NCBI GenBank assembly: GCA_964019055.1
Contig: CAXHSA010000008.1
Location: 16,829 to 80,828 of the forward strand
From: Anthopleura xanthogrammica
Lineage: Eukaryota; Cnidaria; Anthozoa; Actiniaria; Actiniidae
DNA: 64,000 nt
Direction of reading: 5' to 3'
Numbering within the stretch: position 1 is the stretch's first letter; the number at the start of each line of letters is the position of its first letter. The notes under the pieces were generated by a model. It saw only the letters and a program-made list of their open reading frames with translations, had not been told where the DNA came from and ran no database searches. This document shows positions 9,463 through 23,600 of the stretch, piece after piece. A program made the translations under genes and the position numbers.

Positions 9463-12400
9463 TTGCTGAGAATTTTCTTTTGCTCAAAACACCACGTTTT
9501 CACTGCTCAACGCAAGTTTTGGACGAGAAAAGCACATTTTAGGTGTCCAAAACACTGTTTTGCTGGAAAAAAAAGCTTTTTAGCCCAAAAAACTGAAAAA
9601 TGGCCATTTTGGCTCTCAAAACCAGGTTTTTCGCTGACGGCGTGACCTGTTGGCTGAAACCCCCACTTTTTGCTCATGAAAATACCTCTTGAGATAAAAA
9701 CACGACTTTTTGGCGAAAAAAAATGGGGTTTTGGCTGAGTAAAGGTGCTTTTTGGTCCAAAAAACTGTTTTTTGCTGAGAAAATTTGAAATTTGCTGAGA
9801 ATTTTCTTTTGCTCAAAACACCACGTTTTCACTGCTCAACGCAAGTTTTGGACGAGAAAAGCACATTTTAGGTGTCCAAAACACTGTTTTGCTGGAAAAA
9901 AAAAGCTTTTTAGCCCAAAAAACTGAAAAATGGCCATTTTGGCTCTCAAAACCAGGTTTTTCGCTGACGGCGTGACCTGTTGGCTGAAACCCCCACTTTT
10001 TGCTCATGAAAATACCTCTTGAGATAAAAACACGACTTTTTGGCGAAAAAAAATGGGGTTTTGGCTGAGTAAAGGTGCTTTTTGGTCCAAAAAACTGTTT
10101 TTTGTTGAGAAAATTTGAAATTTGCTGAGAATTTTCTTTTGCTCAAAACACCACGTTTTCACTGCTCAACGCAAGTTTTGGACGAGAAAAGCACATTTTA
10201 GGTGTCCAAAACACTGTTTTGCTGGAAAAAAAAGCTTTTTAGCCCAAAAAACTGAAAAATGGCCATTTTGGCTCTCAAAACCAGGTTTTTCGCTGACGGC
10301 GTGACCTGTTGGCTGAAACCCCCACTTTTTGCTCATGAAAATACCTCTTGAGATAAAAACACGACTTTTTGGCGAAAAAAAATGGGGTTTTGGCTGAGTA
10401 AAGGTGCTTTTTGGTCCAAAAAACTGTTTTTTGCTGAGAAAATTTGAAATTTGCTGAGAATTTTCTTTCGCTCAAAACACCACGTTTTCACTGCTCAACG
10501 CAAGTTTTGGACGAGAAAAGCACATTTTAGGTGTCCAAAACACTGTTTTGCTGGAAAAAAAAGCTTTTTAGCCCAAAAAACTGAAAAATGGCCATTTTGG
10601 CTCTCAAAACCAGGTTTTTCGCTGACGGCGTGACCTGTTGGCTGAAACCCCCACTTTTTGCTCATGAAAATACCTCTTGAGATAAAAACACGACTTTTTG
10701 GCGAAAAAAAATGGGGTTTTGGCTGAGTAAAGGTGCTTTTTGGTCCAAAAAACTGTTTTTTGCTGAGAAAATTTGAAATTTGCTGAGAATTTTCTTTTGC
10801 TCAAAACACCACGTTTTCACTGCTCAACGCAAGTTTTGGACGAGAAAAGCACATTTTAGGTGTCCAAAACACTGTTTTGCTGGAAAAAAAAGCTTTTTAG
10901 CCCAAAAAACTGAAAAATGGCCATTTTGGCTCTCAAAACCAGGTTTTTCGCTGACGGCGTGACCTGTTGGCTGAAACCCCCACTTTTTGCTCATGAAAAT
11001 ACCTCTTGAGATAAAAACACGACTTTTTGGCGAAAAAAAATGGGGTTTTGGCTGAGTAAAGGTGCTTTTTGGTCCAAAAAACTGTTTTTTGCTGAGAAAA
11101 TTTGAAATTTGCTGAGAATTTTCTTTTGCTCAAAACACCACGTTTTCACTGCTCAACGCAAGTTTTGGACGAGAAAAGCACATTTTAGGTGTCCAAAACA
11201 CTGTTTTGCTGGAAAAAAAAGCTTTTTAGCCCAAAAAACTGAAAAATGGCCATTTTGGCTCTCAAAACCAGGTTTTTCGCTGACGGCGTGACCTGTTGGC
11301 TGAAACCCCCACTTTTTGCTCATGAAAATACCTCTTGAGATAAAAACACGACTTTTTGGCGAAAAAAAATGGGGTTTTGGCTGAGTAAAGGTGCTTTTTG
11401 GTCCAAAAAACTGTTTTTTGCTGAGAAAATTTGAAATTTGCTGAGAATTTTCTTTTGCTCAAAACACCACGTTTTCACTGCTCAACGCAAGTTTTGGACG
11501 AGAAAAGCACATTTTAGGTGTCCAAAACACTGTTTTGCTGGGAAAAAAAGCTTTTTAGCCCAAAAAACTGAAAAATGGCCATTTTGGCTCTCAAAACCAG
11601 GTTTTTCGCTGACGGCGTGACCTGTTGGCTGAAACCCCCACTTTTTGCTCATGAAAATACCTCTTGAGATAAAAACACGACTTTTTGGCGAAAAAAAATG
11701 GGGTTTTGGCTGAGTAAAGGTGCTTTTTGGTCCAAAAAACTGTTTTTTGCTGAGAAAATTTGAAATTTGCTGAGAATTTTCTTTTGCTCAAAACACCACG
11801 TTTTCACTGCTCAACGCAAGTTTTGGACGAGAAAAGCACATTTTAGGTGTCCAAAACACTGTTTTGCTGGAAAAAAAAGCTTTTTAGCCCAAAAAACTGA
11901 AAAATGGCCATTTTGGCTCTCAAAACCAGGTTTTTCGCTGACGGCGTGACCTGTTGGCTGAAACCCCCACTTTTTGCTCATGAAAATACCTCTTGAGATA
12001 AAAACACGACTTTTTGGCGAAAAAAAATGGGGTTTTGGCTGAGTAAAGGTGCTTTTTGGTCCAAAAAACTGTTTTTTGCTGAGAAAATTTGAAATTTGCT
12101 GAGAATTTTCTTTTGCTCAAAACACCACGTTTTCACTGCTCAACGCAAGTTTTGGACGAGAAAAGCACATTTTAGGTGTCCAAAACACTGTTTTGCTGGA
12201 AAAAAAAGCTTTTTAGCCCAAAAAACTGAAAAATGGCCATTTTGGCTCTCAAAACCAGGTTTTTCGCTGACGGCGTGACCTGTTGGCTGAAACCCCCACT
12301 TTTTGCTCATGAAAATACCTCTTGAGATAAAAACACGACTTTTTGGCGAAAAAAAATGGGGTTTTGGCTGAGTAAAGGTGCTTTTTGGTCCAAAAAACTG

Positions 12401-13083
12401 TTTTTTGCTGAGAAAATTTGAAATTTGCTGAGAATTTTCTTTTGCTCAAAACACCACGTTTTCACTGCTCAACGCAAGTTTTGGACGAGAAAAGCACATT
12501 TTAGGTGTCCAAAACACTGTTTTGCTGGAAAAAAAAGCTTTTTAGCCCAAAAAACTGAAAAATGGCCATTTTGGCTCTCAAAACCAGGTTTTTCGCTGAC
12601 GGCGTGACCTGTTGGCTGAAACCCCCACTTTTTGCTCATGAAAATACCTCTTGAGATAAAAACACGACTTTTTGGCGAAAAAAAATGGGGTTTTGGCTGA
12701 GTAAAGGTGCTTTTTGGTCCAAAAAACTGTTTTTTGCTGAGAAAATTTGAAATTTGCTGAGAATTTTCTTTTGCTCAAAACACCACGTTTTCACTGCTCA
12801 ACGCAAGTTTTGGACGAGAAAAGCACATTTTAGGTGTCCAAAACACTGTTTTGCTGGAAAAAAAAGCTTTTTAGCCCAAAAAACTGAAAAATGGCCATTT
12901 TGGCTCTCAAAACCAGGTTTTTCGCTGACGGCGTGACCTGTTGGCTGAAACCCCCACTTTTTGCTCATGAAAATACCTCTTGAGATAAAAACACGACTTT
13001 TTGGCGAAAAAAAATGGGGTTTTGGCTGAGTAAAGGTGCTTTTTGGTCCAAAAAACTGTTTTTTGCTGAGAAAATTTGAAATT
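9463..13083. repeat. Homogeneous run of C-type monomers
   Basis: Eleven consecutive copies carry C at monomer position 303 and most match the consensus. Exceptions are a 9-A run near 9896, TTGTTGAG near 10104, CTTTCGCTC at 10469 and GGG in subunit 2 near 11540. This is among the most uniform stretches in the window and may mark a recent local amplification. Confidence 0.82.
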
Positions 13084-16000
13084 TGCTGAGAATTTTCTTT
13101 TGCTCAAAACACCACGTTTTCACTGCTAAACGCAAGTTTTGGACGAGAAAAGCACATTTTAGGTGTCCAAAACACTGTTTTGCTGGAAAAAAAAAGCTTT
13201 TTAGCCCAAAAAACTGAAAAATGGCCATTTTGGCTCTCAAAACCAGGTTTTTCGCTGACGGCGTGACCTGTTGGCTGAAACCCCCACTTTTTGCTCATGA
13301 AAATACCTCTTGAGATAAAAACACGACTTTTTGGCGAAAAAAAATGGGGTTTTGGCTGAGTAAAGGTGCTTTTTGGTCCAAAAAACTGTTTTTTGCTGAG
13401 ATAATTTGAAATTTGCTGAGAATTTTCTTTTGCTCAAAACACCACGTTTTCACTGCTCAACGCAAGTTTTGGACGAGAAAAGCACATTTTAGGTGTCCAA
13501 AACACTGTTTTGCTGGAAAAAAAAGCTTTTTAGCCCAAAAAACTGAAAAATGGCCATTTTGGCTCTCAAAACCAGGTTTTTCGCTGACGGCGTGACCTGT
13601 TGGCTGAAACCCCCACTTTTTGCTCATGAAAATACCTCTTGAGATAAAAACACGACTTTTTGGCGAAAAAAAATGGGGTTTTGGCTGAGTAAAGGTGCTT
13701 TTTGGTCCAAAAAGCTGTTTTTTGCTGAGAAAATTTGAAATTTGCTGAGAATTTTCTTTTGCTCAAAACACCACGTTTTCACTGCTCAACGCAAGTTTTG
13801 GACGAGAAAAGCACATTTTAGGTGTCCAAAACACTGTTTTGCTGGAAAAAAAAGCTTTTTAGCCCAAAAAACTGAAAAATGGCCATTTTGGCTCTCAAAA
13901 CCAGGTTTTTCGCTGACGGCGTGACCTGTTGGCTGAAACCCCCACTTTTTGCTCATGAAAATACCTCTTGAGATAAAAACACGACTTTTTGGCGAAAAAA
14001 AATGGGGTTTTGGCTGAGTAAAGGTGCTTTTTGGTCCAAAAAACTGTTTTTTGCTGAGAAAATTTGAAATTTGCTGAGAATTTTCTTTTGCTCAAAACAC
14101 CACGTTTTCACTGCTCAACGCAAGTTTTGGACGAGAAAAGCACATTTTAGGTGTCCAAAACACTGTTTTGCTGGAAAAAAAAGCTTTTTAGCCCAAAAAA
14201 CTGAAAAATGGCCATTTTGGCTCTCAAAACCAGGTTTTTCGCTGACGGCGTGACCTGTTGGCTGAAACCCCCACTTTTTGCTCATGAAAATACCTCTTGA
14301 GATAAAAACACGACTTTTTGGCGAAAAAAAATGGGGTTTTGGCTGAGTAAAGGTGCTTTTTGGTCCAAAAAACTGTTTTTTGCTGAGAAAATTTGAAATT
14401 TGCTGAGAATTTTGTTTTGCTCAAAACACCACGTTTTCACTGCTAAACGCAAGTTTTGGACGAGAAAAGCACATTTTAGGTGTCCAAAACACTGTTTTGC
14501 TGGGAAAAAAAGCATTTTAGCCCAAAAAACTGAAAAATGGCCATTTTGGCTCTCAAAACCAGGTTTTTCGCTGACGGCGTGACCTGTTGGCTGAAACCCC
14601 CACTTTTTGCTCATGAAAATACCTCTTGAGATAAAAACACGACTTTTTGGCGAAAAAAAATGGGGTTTTGGCTGAGTAAAGGTGCTTTTTGGTCCAAAAA
14701 ACTGTTTTTTGCTGAGAAAATTTGAAATTTGCTGAGAATTTTCTTTTGCTCAAAACACCACGTTTTCACTGCTCAACGCAAGTTTTGGACGAGAAAAGCA
14801 CATTTTAGGTGTCCAAAACACTGTTTTGCTGGAAAAAAAAGCTTTTTAGCCCAAAAAACTGAAAAATGGCCATTTTGGCTCTCAAAACCAGGTTTTTCGC
14901 TGACGGCGTGACCTGTTGGCTGAAACCCCCACTTTTTGCTCATGAAAATACCTCTTGAGATAAAAACACGACTTTTTGGCGAAAAAAAATGGGGTTTTGG
15001 CTGAGTAAAGGTGCTTTTTGGTCCAAAAAACTGTTTTTTGCTGAGAAAATTTGAAATTTGCTGAGAATTTTCTTTTGCTCAAAACACCACGTTTTCACTG
15101 CTCAACGCAAGTTTTGGACGAGAAAAGCACATTTTAGGTGTCCAAAACACTGTTTTGCTGGAAAAAAAAGCTTTTTAGCCCAAAAAACTGAAAAATGGCC
15201 ATTTTGGCTCTCAAAACCAGGTTTTTCGCTGACGGCGTGACCTGTTGGCTGAAACCCCCACTTTTTGCTCATGAAAATACCTCTTGAGATAAAAACACGA
15301 CTTTTTGGCGAAAAAAAATGGGGTTTTGGCTGAGTAAAGGTGCTTTTTGGTCCAAAAAACTGTTTTTTGCTGAGAAAATTTGAAATTTGCTGAGAATTTT
15401 CTTTTGCTCAAAACACCACGTTTTCACTGCTCAACGCAAGTTTTGGACGAGAAAAGCACATTTTAGGTGTCCAAAACACTGTTTTGCTGGAAAAAAAAGC
15501 TTTTTAGCCCAAAAAACTGAAAAATGGCCATTTTGGCTCTCAAAACCAGGTTTTTCGCTGACGGCGTGACCTGTTGGCTGAAACCCCCACTTTTTGCTCA
15601 TGAAAATACCTCTTGAGATAAAAACACGACTTTTTGGCGAAAAAAAATGGGGTTTTGGCTGAGTAAAGGTGCTTTTTGGTCCAAAAAACTGTTTTTTGCT
15701 GAGAAAATTTGAAATTTGCTGAGAATTTTCTTTTGCTCAAAACACCACGTTTTCACTGCTCAACGCAAGTTTTGGACGAGAAAAGCACATTTTAGGTGTC
15801 CAAAACACTGTTTTGCTGGAAAAAAAAGCTTTTTAGCCCAAAAAACTGAAAAATGGCCATTTTGGCTCTCAAAACCAGGTTTTTCGCTGACGGCGTGACC
15901 TGTTGGCTGAAACCCCCACTTTTTGCTCATGAAAATACCTCTTGAGATAAAAACACGACTTTTTGGCGAAAAAAAATGGGGTTTTGGCTGAGTAAAGGTG

Positions 16001-16477
16001 CTTTTTGGTCCAAAAAACTGTTTTTTGCTGAGAAAATTTGAAATTTGCTGAGAATTTTCTTTTGCTCAAAACACCACGTTTTCACTGCTCAACGCAAGTT
16101 TTGGACGAGAAAAGCACATTTTAGGTGTCCAAAACACTGTTTTGCTGGAAAAAAAAGCTTTTTAGCCCAAAAAACTGAAAAATGGCCATTTTGGCTCTCA
16201 AAACCAGGTTTTTCGCTGACGGCGTGACCTGTTGGCTGAAACCCCCACTTTTTGCTCATGAAAATACCTCTTGAGATAAAAACACGACTTTTTGGCGAAA
16301 AAAAATGGGGTTTTGGCTGAGTAAAGGTGCTTTTTGGTCCAAAAAACTGTTTTTTGCTGAGAAAATTTGAAATTTGCTGAGAATTTTCTTTTGCTCAAAA
16401 CACCACGTTTTCACTGCTAAACGCAAGTTTTGGACGAGAAAAGCACATTTTAGGTGTCCAAAACACTGTTTTGCTGG
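13084..16477. repeat. Source-like copy of the 9-A/GATAATTT pair, then C-type run
   Basis: A 9-A run begins at 13187 and GATAATTT has its T at 13402, 215 bp on. The same pair with the same spacing recurs at 16478/16693 and 18782/18997. The offset from 13187 to 16478 is 3291 bp, ten monomers plus one. A copy with TTTTGTTTTG at 14414, GGG in subunit 2 and GCATTTT follows, then C-type copies from 14729. Confidence 0.82.
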
Positions 16478-19400
16478 AAAAAAAAAGCTTTTTAGCCCAA
16501 AAAACTGAAAAATGGCCATTTTGGCTCTCAAAACCAGGTTTTTCGCTGACGGCGTGACCTGTTGGCTGAAACCCCCACTTTTTGCTCATGAAAATACCTC
16601 TTGAGATAAAAACACGACTTTTTGGCGAAAAAAAATGGGGTTTTGGCTGAGTAAAGGTGCTTTTTGGTCCAAAAAACTGTTTTTTGCTGAGATAATTTGA
16701 AATTTGCTGAGAATTTTCTTTTGCTCAAAACACCACGTTTTCACTGCTAAACGCAAGTTTTGGACGAGAAAAGCACATTTTAGGTGTCCAAAACACTGTT
16801 TTGCTGGAAAAAAAAGCTTTTTAGCCCAAAAAACTGAAAAATGGCCATTTTGGCTCTCAAAACCAGGTTTTTCGCTGACGGCGTGACCTGTTGGCTGAAA
16901 CCCCAACTTTTTGCTCATGAAAATACCTCTTGAGATAAAAACACGACTTTTTGGCGAAAAAAAATGGGGTTTTGGCTGAGTAAAGGTGCTTTTTGGTCCA
17001 AAAAACTGTTTTTTGCTGAGATAATTTGAAATTTGCTGAGAATTTTCTTTTGCTCAAAACACCACGTTTTCACTGCTAAACGCAAGTTTTGGACGAGAAA
17101 AGCACATTTTAGGTGTCCAAAACACTGTTTTGCTGGAAAAAAAAGCTTTTTAGCCCAAAAAACTGAAAAATGGCCATTTTGGCTCTCAAAACCAGGTTTT
17201 TCGCTGACGGCGTGACCTGTTGGCTGAAACCCCCACTTTTTGCTCATGAAAATACCTCTTGAGATAAAAACACGACTTTTTGGCGAAAAAAAATGGGGTT
17301 TTGGCTGAGTAAAGGTGCTTTTTGGTCCAAAAAACTGTTTTTTGCTGAGAAAATTTGAAATTTGCTGAGAATTTTCTTTTGCTCAAAACACCACGTTTTC
17401 ACTGCTCAACGCAAGTTTTGGACGAGAAAAGCACATTTTAGGTGTCCAAAACACTGTTTTGCTGGAAAAAAAAGCTTTTTAGCCCAAAAAACTGAAAAAT
17501 GGCCATTTTGGCTCTCAAAACCAGGTTTTTCGCTGACGGCGTGACCTGTTGGCTGAAACCCCCACTTTTTGCTCATGAAAATACCTCTTGAGATAAAAAC
17601 ACGACTTTTTGGCGAAAAAAAATGGGGTTTTGGCTGAGTAAAGGTGCTTTTTGGTCCAAAAAACTGTTTTTTGCTGAGAAAATTTGAAATTTGCTGAGAA
17701 TTTTCTTTTGCTCAAAACACCACGTTTTCACTGCTCAACGCAAGTTTTGGACGAGAAAAGCACATTTTAGGTGTCCAAAACACTGTTTTGCTGGAAAAAA
17801 AAGCTTTTTAGCCCAAAAAACTGAAAAATGGCCATTTTGGCTCTCAAAACCAGGTTTTTCGCTGACGGCGTGACCTGTTGGCTGAAACCCCCACTTTTTG
17901 CTCATGAAAATACCTCTTGAGATAAAAACACGACTTTTTGGCGAAAAAAAATGGGGTTTTGGCTGAGTAAAGGTGCTTTTTGGTCCAAAAAACTGTTTTT
18001 TGCTGAGAAAATTTGAAATTTGCTGAGAATTTTCTTTTGCTCAAAACACCACGTTTTCACTGCTCAACGCAAGTTTTGGACGAGAAAAGCACATTTTAGG
18101 TGTCCAAAACACTGTTTTGCTGGAAAAAAAAGCTTTTTAGCCCAAAAAACTGAAAAATGGCCATTTTGGCTCTCAAAACCAGGTTTTTCGCTGACGGCGT
18201 GACCTGTTGGCTGAAACCCCCACTTTTTGCTCATGAAAATACCTCTTGAGATAAAAACACGACTTTTTGGCGAAAAAAAATGGGGTTTTGGCTGAGTAAA
18301 GGTGCTTTTTGGTCCAAAAAACTGTTTTTTGCTGAGAAAATTTGAAATTTGCTGAGAATTTTCTTTTGCTCAAAACACCACGTTTTCACTGCTCAACGCA
18401 AGTTTTGGACGAGAAAAGCACATTTTAGGTGTCCAAAACACTGTTTTGCTGGAAAAAAAAGCTTTTTAGCCCAAAAAACTGAAAAATGGCCATTTTGGCT
18501 CTCAAAACCAGGTTTTTCGCTGACGGCGTGACCTGTTGGCTGAAACCCCCACTTTTTGCTCATGAAAATACCTCTTGAGATAAAAACACGACTTTTTGGC
18601 GAAAAAAAATGGGGTTTTGGCTGAGTAAAGGTGCTTTTTGGTCCAAAAAACTGTTTTTTGCTGAGAAAATTTGAAATTTGCTGAGAATTTTCTTTTGCTC
18701 AAAACACCACGTTTTCACTGCTAAACGCAAGTTTTGGACGAGAAAAGCACATTTTAGGTGTCCAAAACACTGTTTTGCTGGAAAAAAAAAGCTTTTTAGC
18801 CCAAAAAACTGAAAAATGGCCATTTTGGCTCTCAAAACCAGGTTTTTCGCTGACGGCGTGACCTGTTGGCTGAAACCCCCACTTTTTGCTCATGAAAATA
18901 CCTCTTGAGATAAAAACACGACTTTTTGGCGAAAAAAAATGGGGTTTTGGCTGAGTAAAGGTGCTTTTTGGTCCAAAAAACTGTTTTTTGCTGAGATAAT
19001 TTGAAATTTGCTGAGAATTTTCTTTTGCTCAAAACACCACGTTTTCACTGCTAAACGCAAGTTTTGGACGAGAAAAGCACATTTTAGGTGTCCAAAACAC
19101 TGTTTTGCTGGAAAAAAAAGCTTTTTAGCCCAAAAAACTGAAAAATGGCCATTTTGGCTCTCAAAACCAGGTTTTTCGCTGACGGCGTGACCTGTTGGCT
19201 GAAACCCCAACTTTTTGCTCATGAAAATACCTCTTGAGATAAAAACACGACTTTTTGGCGAAAAAAAATGGGGTTTTGGCTGAGTAAAGGTGCTTTTTGG
19301 TCCAAAAAACTGTTTTTTGCTGAGATAATTTGAAATTTGCTGAGAATTTTCTTTTGCTCAAAACACCACGTTTTCACTGCTAAACGCAAGTTTTGGACGA

Positions 19401-20652
19401 GAAAAGCACATTTTAGGTGTCCAAAACACTGTTTTGCTGGAAAAAAAAGCTTTTTAGCCCAAAAAACTGAAAAATGGCCATTTTGGCTCTCAAAACCAGG
19501 TTTTTCGCTGACGGCGTGACCTGTTGGCTGAAACCCCCACTTTTTGCTCATGAAAATACCTCTTGAGATAAAAACACGACTTTTTGGCGAAAAAAAATGG
19601 GGTTTTGGCTGAGTAAAGGTGCTTTTTGGTCCAAAAAACTGTTTTTTGCTGAGAAAATTTGAAATTTGCTGAGAATTTTCTTTTGCTCAAAACACCACGT
19701 TTTCACTGCTCAACGCAAGTTTTGGACGAGAAAAGCACATTTTAGGTGTCCAAAACACTGTTTTGCTGGAAAAAAAAGCTTTTTAGCCCAAAAAACTGAA
19801 AAATGGCCATTTTGGCTCTCAAAACCAGGTTTTTCGCTGACGGCGTGACCTGTTGGCTGAAACCCCCACTTTTTGCTCATGAAAATACCTCTTGAGATAA
19901 AAACACGACTTTTTGGCGAAAAAAAATGGGGTTTTGGCTGAGTAAAGGTGCTTTTTGGTCCAAAAAACTGTTTTTTGCTGAGAAAATTTGAAATTTGCTG
20001 AGAATTTTCTTTTGCTCAAAACACCACGTTTTCACTGCTAAACGCAAGTTTTGGACGAGAAAAGCACATTTTAGGTGTCCAAAACACTGTTTTGCTGGAA
20101 AAAAAAGCTTTTTAGCCCAAAAAACTGAAAAATGGCCATTTTGGCTCTCAAAACCAGGTTTTTCGCTGACGGCGTGACCTGTTGGCTGAAACCCCCACTT
20201 TTTGCTCATGAAAATACCTCTTGAGATAAAAACACGACTTTTTGGCGAAAAAAAATGGGGTTTTGGCTGAGTAAAGGTGCTTTTTGGTCCAAAAAACTGT
20301 TTTTTGCTGAGAAAATTTGAAATTTGCTGAGAATTTTGTTTTGCTCAAAACACCACGTTTTCACTGCTAAACGCAAGTTTTGGACGAGAAAAGCACATTT
20401 TAGGTGTCCAAAACACTGTTTTGCTGGGAAAAAAAGCTTTTTAGCCCAAAAAACTGAAAAATGGCCATTTTGGCTCTCAAAACCAGGTTTTTCGCTGACG
20501 GCGTGACCTGTTGGCTGAAACCCCCACTTTTTGCTCATGAAAATACCTCTTGAGATAAAAACACGACTTTTTGGCGAAAAAAAATGGGGTTTTGGCTGAG
20601 TAAAGGTGCTTTTTGGTCCAAAAAACTGTTTTTTGCTGAGAAAATTTGAAAT
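16478..20652. repeat. Seven-monomer (2304-bp) tandem duplication
   Basis: Four rare variants recur in the same order at exactly 2304 bp: a 9-A run starting at 16478 and 18782, GATAATTT at 16693 and 18997, CCCCAAC at 16905 and 19209, and a second GATAATTT at 17022 and 19326. 2304 is seven monomers plus the one extra A. Site 303 reads A, A, A, then C four times in the first block. The second block reads A, A, A, C and then A, A, so its distal part was replaced. A variant at 20338 matches one at 14414, eighteen monomers away. Confidence 0.92.
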
Positions 20653-23600
20653 TTGCTGAGAATTTTCTTTTGCTCAAAACACCACGTTTTCACTGCTCAA
20701 CGCAAGTTTTGGACGAGAAAAGCACATTTTAGGTGTCCAAAACACTGTTTTGCTGGAAAAAAAAGCTTTTTAGCCCAAAAAACTGAAAAATGGCCATTTT
20801 GGCTCTCAAAACCAGGTTTTTCGCTGACGGCGTGACCTGTTGGCTGAAACCCCCACTTTTTGCTCATGAAAATACCTCTTGAGATAAAAACACGACTTTT
20901 TGGCGAAAAAAAATGGGGTTTTGGCTGAGTAAAGGTGCTTTTTGGTCCAAAAAACTGTTTTTTGCTGAGAAAATTTGAAATTTGCTGAGAATTTTCTTTT
21001 GCTCAAAACACCACGTTTTCACTGCTCAACGCAAGTTTTGGACGAGAAAAGCACATTTTAGGTGTCCAAAACACTGTTTTGCTGGAAAAAAAAGCTTTTT
21101 AGCCCAAAAAACTGAAAAATGGCCATTTTGGCTCTCAAAACCAGGTTTTTCGCTGACGGCGTGACCTGTTGGCTGTAACCCCCACTTTTTGCTCATGAAA
21201 ATACCTCTTGAGATAAAAACACGACTTTTTGGCGAAAAAAAATGGGGTTTTGGCTGAGTAAAGGTGCTTTTTGGTCCAAAAAACTGTTTTTTGCTGAGAA
21301 AATTTGAAATTTGCTGAGAATTTTCTTTTGCTCAAAACACCACGTTTTCACTGCTCAACGCAAGTTTTGGACGAGAAAAGCACATTTTAGGTGTCCAAAA
21401 CACTGTTTTGCTGGAAAAAAAAGCTTTTTAGCCCAAAAAACTGAAAAATGGCCATTTTGGCTCTCAAAACCAGGTTTTTCGCTGACGGCGTGACCTGTTG
21501 GCTGAAACCCCCACTTTTTGCTCATGAAAATACCTCTTGAGATAAAAACACGACTTTTTGGCGAAAAAAAATGGGGTTTTGGCTGAGTAAAGGTGCTTTT
21601 TGGTCCAAAAAACTGTTTTTTGCTGAGAAAATTTGAAATTTGCTGAGAATTTTCTTTTGCTCAAAACACCACGTTTTCACTGCTAAACGCAAGTTTTGGA
21701 CGAGAAAAGCACATTTTAGGTGTCCAAAACACTGTTTTGCTGGAAAAAAAAGCTTTTTAGCCCAAAAAACTGAAAAATGGCCATTTTGGCTCTCAAAACC
21801 AGGTTTTTCGCTGACGGCGTGACCCGTTGGCTGAAACCCCCACTTTTTGCTCATGAAAATACCTCTTGAGATAAAAACACGACTTTTTGGCGAAAAAAAA
21901 TGGGGTTTTGGCTGAGTAAAGGTGCTTTTTGGTCCAAAAAACTGTTTTTTGCTGAGAAAATTTGAAATTTGCTGAGAATTTTCTTTTGCTCAAAACACCA
22001 CGTTTTCACTGCTCAACGCAAGTTTTGGACGAGAAAAGCACATTTTAGGTGTCCAAAACACTGTTTTGCTGGAAAAAAAAGCTTTTTAGCCCAAAAAACT
22101 GAAAAATGGCCATTTTGGCTCTCAAAACCAGGTTTTTCGCTGACGGCGTGACCTGTTGGCTGAAACCCCCACTTTTTGCTCATGAAAATACCTCTTGAGA
22201 TAAAAACACGACTTTTTGGCGAAAAAAAATGGGGTTTTGGCTGAGTAAAGGTGCTTTTTGGTCCAAAAAACTGTTTTTTGCTGAGAAAATTTGAAATTTG
22301 CTGAGAATTTTCTTTTGCTCAAAACACCACGTTTTCACTGCTAAACGCAAGTTTTGGACGAGAAAAGCACATTTTAGGTGTCCAAAACACTGTTTTGCTG
22401 GGAAAAAAAGCTTTTTAGCCCAAAAAACTGAAAAATGGCCATTTTGGCTCTCAAAACCAGGTTTTTCGCTGACGGCGTGACCTGTTGGCTGAAACCCCCA
22501 CTTTTTGCTCATGAAAATACCTCTTGAGATAAAAACACGACTTTTTGGCGAAAAAAAATGGGGTTTTGGCTGAGTAAAGGTGCTTTTTGGTCCAAAAAAC
22601 TGTTTTTTGCTGAGAAAATTTGAAATTTGCTGAGAATTTTCTTTTGCTCAAAACACCACGTTTTCACTGCTCAACGCAAGTTTTGGACGAGAAAAGCACA
22701 TTTTAGGTGTCCAAAACACTGTTTTGCTGGAAAAAAAAGCTTTTTAGCCCAAAAAACTGAAAAATGGCCATTTTGGCTCTCAAAACCAGGTTTTTCGCTG
22801 ACGGCGTGACCTGTTGGCTGAAACCCCCACTTTTTGCTCATGAAAATACCTCTTGAGATAAAAACACGACTTTTTGGCGAAAAAAAATGGGGTTTTGGCT
22901 GAGTAAAGGTGCTTTTTGGTCCAAAAAACTGTTTTTTGCTGAGAAAATTTGAAATTTGCTGAGAATTTTCTTTTGCTCAAAACACCACGTTTTCACTGCT
23001 AAACGCAAGTTTTGGACGAGAAAAGCACATTTTAGGTGTCCAAAACACTGTTTTGCTGGGAAAAAAAGCTTTTTAGCCCAAAAAACTGAAAAATGGCCAT
23101 TTTGGCTCTCAAAACCAGGTTTTTCGCTGACGGCGTGACCTGTTGGCTGAAACCCCCACTTTTTGCTCATGAAAATACCTCTTGAGATAAAAACACGACT
23201 TTTTGGCGAAAAAAAATGGGGTTTTGGCTGAGTAAAGGTGCTTTTTGGTCCAAAAAACTGTTTTTTGCTGAGAAAATTTGAAATTTGCTGAGAATTTTCT
23301 TTTGCTCAAAACACCACGTTTTCACTGCTCAACGCAAGTTTTGGACGAGAAAAGCACATTTTAGGTGTCCAAAACACTGTTTTGCTGGAAAAAAAAGCTT
23401 TTTAGCCCAAAAAACTGAAAAATGGCCATTTTGGCTCTCAAAACCAGGTTTTTCGCTGACGGCGTGACCTGTTGGCTGAAACCCCCACTTTTTGCTCATG
23501 AAAATACCTCTTGAGATAAAAACACGACTTTTTGGCGAAAAAAAATGGGGTTTTGGCTGAGTAAAGGTGCTTTTTGGTCCAAAAAACTGTTTTTTGCTGA

